Assembly: GCA_021807965.1 (NCBI GenBank)
Contig: JAKBCI010000012.1
Location: 1-15,054, forward strand
Source: Actinomycetes bacterium
Lineage (GTDB): Bacteria; Actinomycetota; Acidimicrobiia; Acidimicrobiales; RAAP-2
DNA length: 15,054 nucleotides
Direction of reading: 5' to 3'
Part shown: positions 12,975-15,054 of the stretch, in pieces
Numbering within the stretch: the stretch's first letter is position 1
Layout: each line of letters begins with the position of its first letter
The notes under the pieces: model-generated
The model's database searches: none
What the model saw: only the letters and a program-made list of their open reading frames with translations
What the model was told of the DNA's origin: nothing
Made by a program: the position numbers and the translations under genes

Positions 12975-14221
12975 ACAGGGATTTCGTGATCCGATGGATC
13001 CGCGCGTGTCGAGTTGCCGCGTCCGAACGAGTCCTGCGTGCGCTGATGCGTCGTCTTCGCCACGGCACCATCACCGTCCACGACGGTGAGCGCACGCGGA
13101 CCTACGGCGAGGCCTCGGCGACGGGACTCTCGGTCGAGGTGCGCGTCGTCGACTCGAACTTCTGGCCGCGCGCCCTCGCTGGGGGCAGCGCCGGCTTGGG
13201 CGAGTCGTACTTTCGAGGCGAGTGGGAGTGCTCGGATCTGGTCGAGGTGCTCACCCTGCTAGCCAAGAACCTGGACCGTATCAATCGACCGGCCCGCGTG
13301 CTCGCGCCGTTGATGGCCGTCGTGGCGCGACGGGTGCGGCATCGCACGTCCTCTCGTACTCGAGACCGGCAGAACATCGCCGCGCACTACGACCTCGGTG
13401 ACGACTTCTTTCAGCTCTTCCTCGACCCCACGATGGCGTACTCGTCAGCGGTCTTCGCGTCTCCCGCCAGCTCCCTCGAGGATGGCTCCATCGAGAAGTT
13501 CGACCGCATCTGTCGAAAGCTGAACCTCGGGCCGGATGATCACGTCATCGAGATTGGCACGGGCTGGGGCGGCTTCGCGGTGCACGCGGCCGCCACGTAC
13601 GGCTGTCGGGTCACGACCACCACGATCTCGGCCACGCAGTTCGCCTTCGCCACCCGCCGCGTCGCCGAGGCCGGTCTCGACCACCTCGTGACCGTGCTCG
13701 ACGTCGACTACCGGGATCTCGAAGGGCAGTACACCCACCTCGTCTCGATCGAGATGATTGAAGCCGTCGACTGGCGGTTGTACGACACCTTCTTTGCCAC
13801 CTGCGCGAGGCTCCTCGCTCCCGATGGTCGCGCGGCCCTGCAGTGCATCGTCATCGACGACGCCGAATTCGAGCGCTACAAGACGCGCACCGATTTCATT
13901 CGCCGCCACATCTTCCCCGGTGGCGGCCTCCCGTCGATCGCGGCGATCACCCGCTCCCTCGCGCGTTCAACGGATCTGCGACTCACCGACCTCGAAGATC
14001 TCGGTGCGCACTACGTGCGGACCCTGCAGGAGTGGCGTAGCCGTCTTGACGCCAACGCCGGCGCCGCGCACGCGATTGGCTTCGATGACGCGTTCCTGCG
14101 CAAATGGGACTTCTACTTCGCCTACTGCGCCGTGGGCTTCGCCGAACGTCACGTCTCCGTCGTCCAACTGATCACCGCGAAGGACAGTTGGCGAGGTCCG
14201 CTCGAACTTCGTAACCCCTGA
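12971..14221 (+). CDS. CFA-synthase-like fatty-acid methyltransferase (UfaM-like)
   Basis: 416 residues. NIAAHYDLGDDFF (135-147) and FLDPTMAYSSAVF are the lipid-site blocks; VIEIGTGWGGFAV (192-204) binds SAM; SIEMIEAV (259-266) and RRHIFPGGGLPS (311-322) follow. It methylates unsaturated acyl chains of membrane phospholipids. Classical cyclopropane synthases have a bicarbonate site using Cys139 and His266 (E. coli). By eye, the matching positions here are Ser/Ala in YSSAVF and Cys292, so a methylation chemistry like UfaM is more likely than a cyclopropane ring. The ATG overlaps the DUF1365 stop; the frame is open from 12920, but that part lies inside DUF1365. Confidence 0.9.
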   Translation: MNRDFVIRWIRACRVAASERVLRALMRRLRHGTITVHDGERTRTYGEASATGLSVEVRVVDSNFWPRALAGGSAGLGESYFRGEWECSDLVEVLTLLAKNLDRINRPARVLAPLMAVVARRVRHRTSSRTRDRQNIAAHYDLGDDFFQLFLDPTMAYSSAVFASPASSLEDGSIEKFDRICRKLNLGPDDHVIEIGTGWGGFAVHAAATYGCRVTTTTISATQFAFATRRVAEAGLDHLVTVLDVDYRDLEGQYTHLVSIEMIEAVDWRLYDTFFATCARLLAPDGRAALQCIVIDDAEFERYKTRTDFIRRHIFPGGGLPSIAAITRSLARSTDLRLTDLEDLGAHYVRTLQEWRSRLDANAGAAHAIGFDDAFLRKWDFYFAYCAVGFAERHVSVVQLITAKDSWRGPLELRNP

Positions 14222-14406
14222 CGCACGAACAACGCGCAACTCGCCACGTCGTACGTACGTCGTGAGCAGGTCTGCGCAGTCGGCCCTCGACCGAGTCCGG
14301 CAACGCCGCGATGGCGTCCTACGGTCAACCTCACGAACGGTTGGGTTACCGTTGATCACGCCCTATTCACGCAGAAGTACGAAGCGCGAAACCTTCCGTA
14401 CGTGCT
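14222..14406. other. Gap after the lipid operon with two dyads
   Basis: A near-perfect 20-bp palindrome lies at 14245-14264 (core CGTACGTACG at 14250-14259, one mismatched pair outside it). A hairpin AACGGT-TGGGTT-ACCGTT lies at 14336-14353. Neither is followed by a T-run. The first could end the lipid operon; the second lies upstream of the next gene. No gene seen. Confidence 0.45.
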
Positions 14407-14898
14407 ATGTCGTGCGTCACGAACGGTGCGAGCGAATTGGCTGATCGGGTACGCATCGCGCTGACTTCGCGAGACCTCAACGGCTTTGGTGTTCTCCTTA
14501 GTGACGACGTCCGCCGGGGCGACGACGACTCACCGCGCGCGTGCCACGGTCGAGTTGAGGTTTTCGCAACGTTCCAACGACTCGTCGACGAAGGCGCTGA
14601 AGCCGACATCACTGACGTGATCGCCGGTGCGAACGGCATTGTTTGCGGCTTCGCCGTACGGTGGCCAACATTTTGGGATCACCCACGCGATCGTCGCATC
14701 TTCCCCGTGTACTTCGTGCGCGACGGGCTCATCGTAGAAATTCATCCGTACGACAGCCGTGATCAAGCGATAGCCGCGGCTGCAGCTACGTCGACGTTGA
14801 CGCTCTCGGTCATGCTGACCGTTGGGAATGCTCCGCTGCCGCGCAGTGGTATCGCGACGCACTCGGAGCGAACGAACTGTGAAGCCTCGGTTCGGTGA
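14407..14898 (+). CDS. SnoaL/NTF2-like protein reading into a broken VOC domain
   Basis: 163 residues as read. Residues about 9-122 fit a SnoaL-like NTF2 fold: an N-terminal helix ELADRVRIALTSRDLNGF, then LLSDDVRRGD, the middle GRVEVFATFQRLVDEGA, and strand segments ending FVRDGLIVEIHPYDSRDQA. Such small proteins bind or isomerise hydrophobic ligands; the substrate is unknown. From about residue 130 (LTLSVMLTVGN) the frame enters the beginning of a VOC domain, then goes out of register at about 14830 and ends 68 bp later. The last 20 or so residues are therefore frameshift product. Whether SnoaL and VOC were originally one fused gene or two genes is open. The start at ATG 14407 has no clear ribosome site. 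Confidence 0.6.
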   Translation: MSCVTNGASELADRVRIALTSRDLNGFGVLLSDDVRRGDDDSPRACHGRVEVFATFQRLVDEGAEADITDVIAGANGIVCGFAVRWPTFWDHPRDRRIFPVYFVRDGLIVEIHPYDSRDQAIAAAAATSTLTLSVMLTVGNAPLPRSGIATHSERTNCEASVR

Positions 14899-15054
14899 TC
14901 GGACTCGAGATCGACGGTGCGGCATTCTTTCTCCACGAACCAACGGAAGAGGGATTCTCAAGTCCCACCACCCTCAATCAGACAACGGCGCGAATCGAAG
15001 TCTTCGTCAATGAGCCTGACCGCGTCATCGACGCGGCCATTGCCGCAGGCGCAT
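14812..15054 (+). pseudogene. VOC (glyoxalase/bleomycin-resistance fold) gene, frameshifted and interrupted
   Basis: Translation begins VMLTVGN in the frame of the upstream ORF. After about 14830 the family-like sequence continues in another frame: SAAAQWYRDALGANEL, then a TGA at 14880-14882 where Trp is expected, then SLGSVIGLEIDGAAFFLHEP and IEVFVNEPDRVIDAAIAAGA up to the window edge. These are clear VOC-family blocks. One missing base (or two extra) plus a nonsense change within about 50 bp indicates a decayed gene, unless there are sequence errors. The 3' end lies beyond the window. Confidence 0.7.

Noticed and set aside
1..15054. CRISPR arrays, insertion sequences, phage genes, rRNA
   Set aside because: No regularly spaced repeats, transposase motifs, phage structural genes or rRNA-like segments were seen on either strand.

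Overview
This is a high-GC window, most likely from an actinobacterium of the class Acidimicrobiia or a near relative. The support is: short intergenic gaps; several GTG starts; apparent leaderless genes whose -10 boxes sit 6-7 nt before the start codon; and a secreted protein built of 'GYW-x-SxG-x-GF-x-AP-x-YGS' repeats, a style I know from Acidimicrobiia. No 16S rRNA or other phylogenetic marker is present, so the placement is inference.

Layout. (1) 1-1368: histidine biosynthesis. A partial hisG and a TrpR-superfamily (YerC/YecD-type) regulator lie on the minus strand, divergent from hisA. The 30-bp gap between regulator and hisA carries a CTAG-N4-CTAG element resembling the E. coli trp operator. 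(2) 1489-3115: a small membrane protein of unknown function, two consecutive hairpins, and a pirin-family protein. (3) 3169-5005: a stand-alone ChrB C-terminal-domain protein (minus), divergent from lysA (plus). (4) 5137-6516: a secreted repeat protein with a degenerate M23-like C-terminal domain (minus). (5) 6652-7887: an arsenic pair, arsR then arsM, with a good sigma70-type promoter and a dyad before arsM. (6) 8187-8600: an orphan PIN-domain protein. (7) 8636-14221: two divergent operons sharing a 62-bp promoter region. Leftwards they encode an SRPBCC protein, a DHRS12-like short-chain dehydrogenase and a CarH-like B12-binding regulator. Rightwards they encode a FAD-dependent amine oxidase-like desaturase, a DUF1365 protein and a CFA-synthase-like methyltransferase. 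(8) 14407-15054: a SnoaL-like ORF running into a VOC (glyoxalase-fold) gene broken by a frameshift and an in-frame stop.

The most interesting unit is region 7. The regulator has the W-x9-E-H and E-x-H signatures of adenosylcobalamin photoreceptors of the CarH/LitR type, but joined to an excisionase-like helix-turn-helix rather than a classical MerR domain. It is translationally coupled to the SDR. The cassette reads as a light- and B12-controlled membrane-lipid modification system, perhaps making methyl-branched or furan-type fatty acids as in singlet-oxygen responses. The motifs and gene order are seen in the sequence; the light response and the lipid product are inference.
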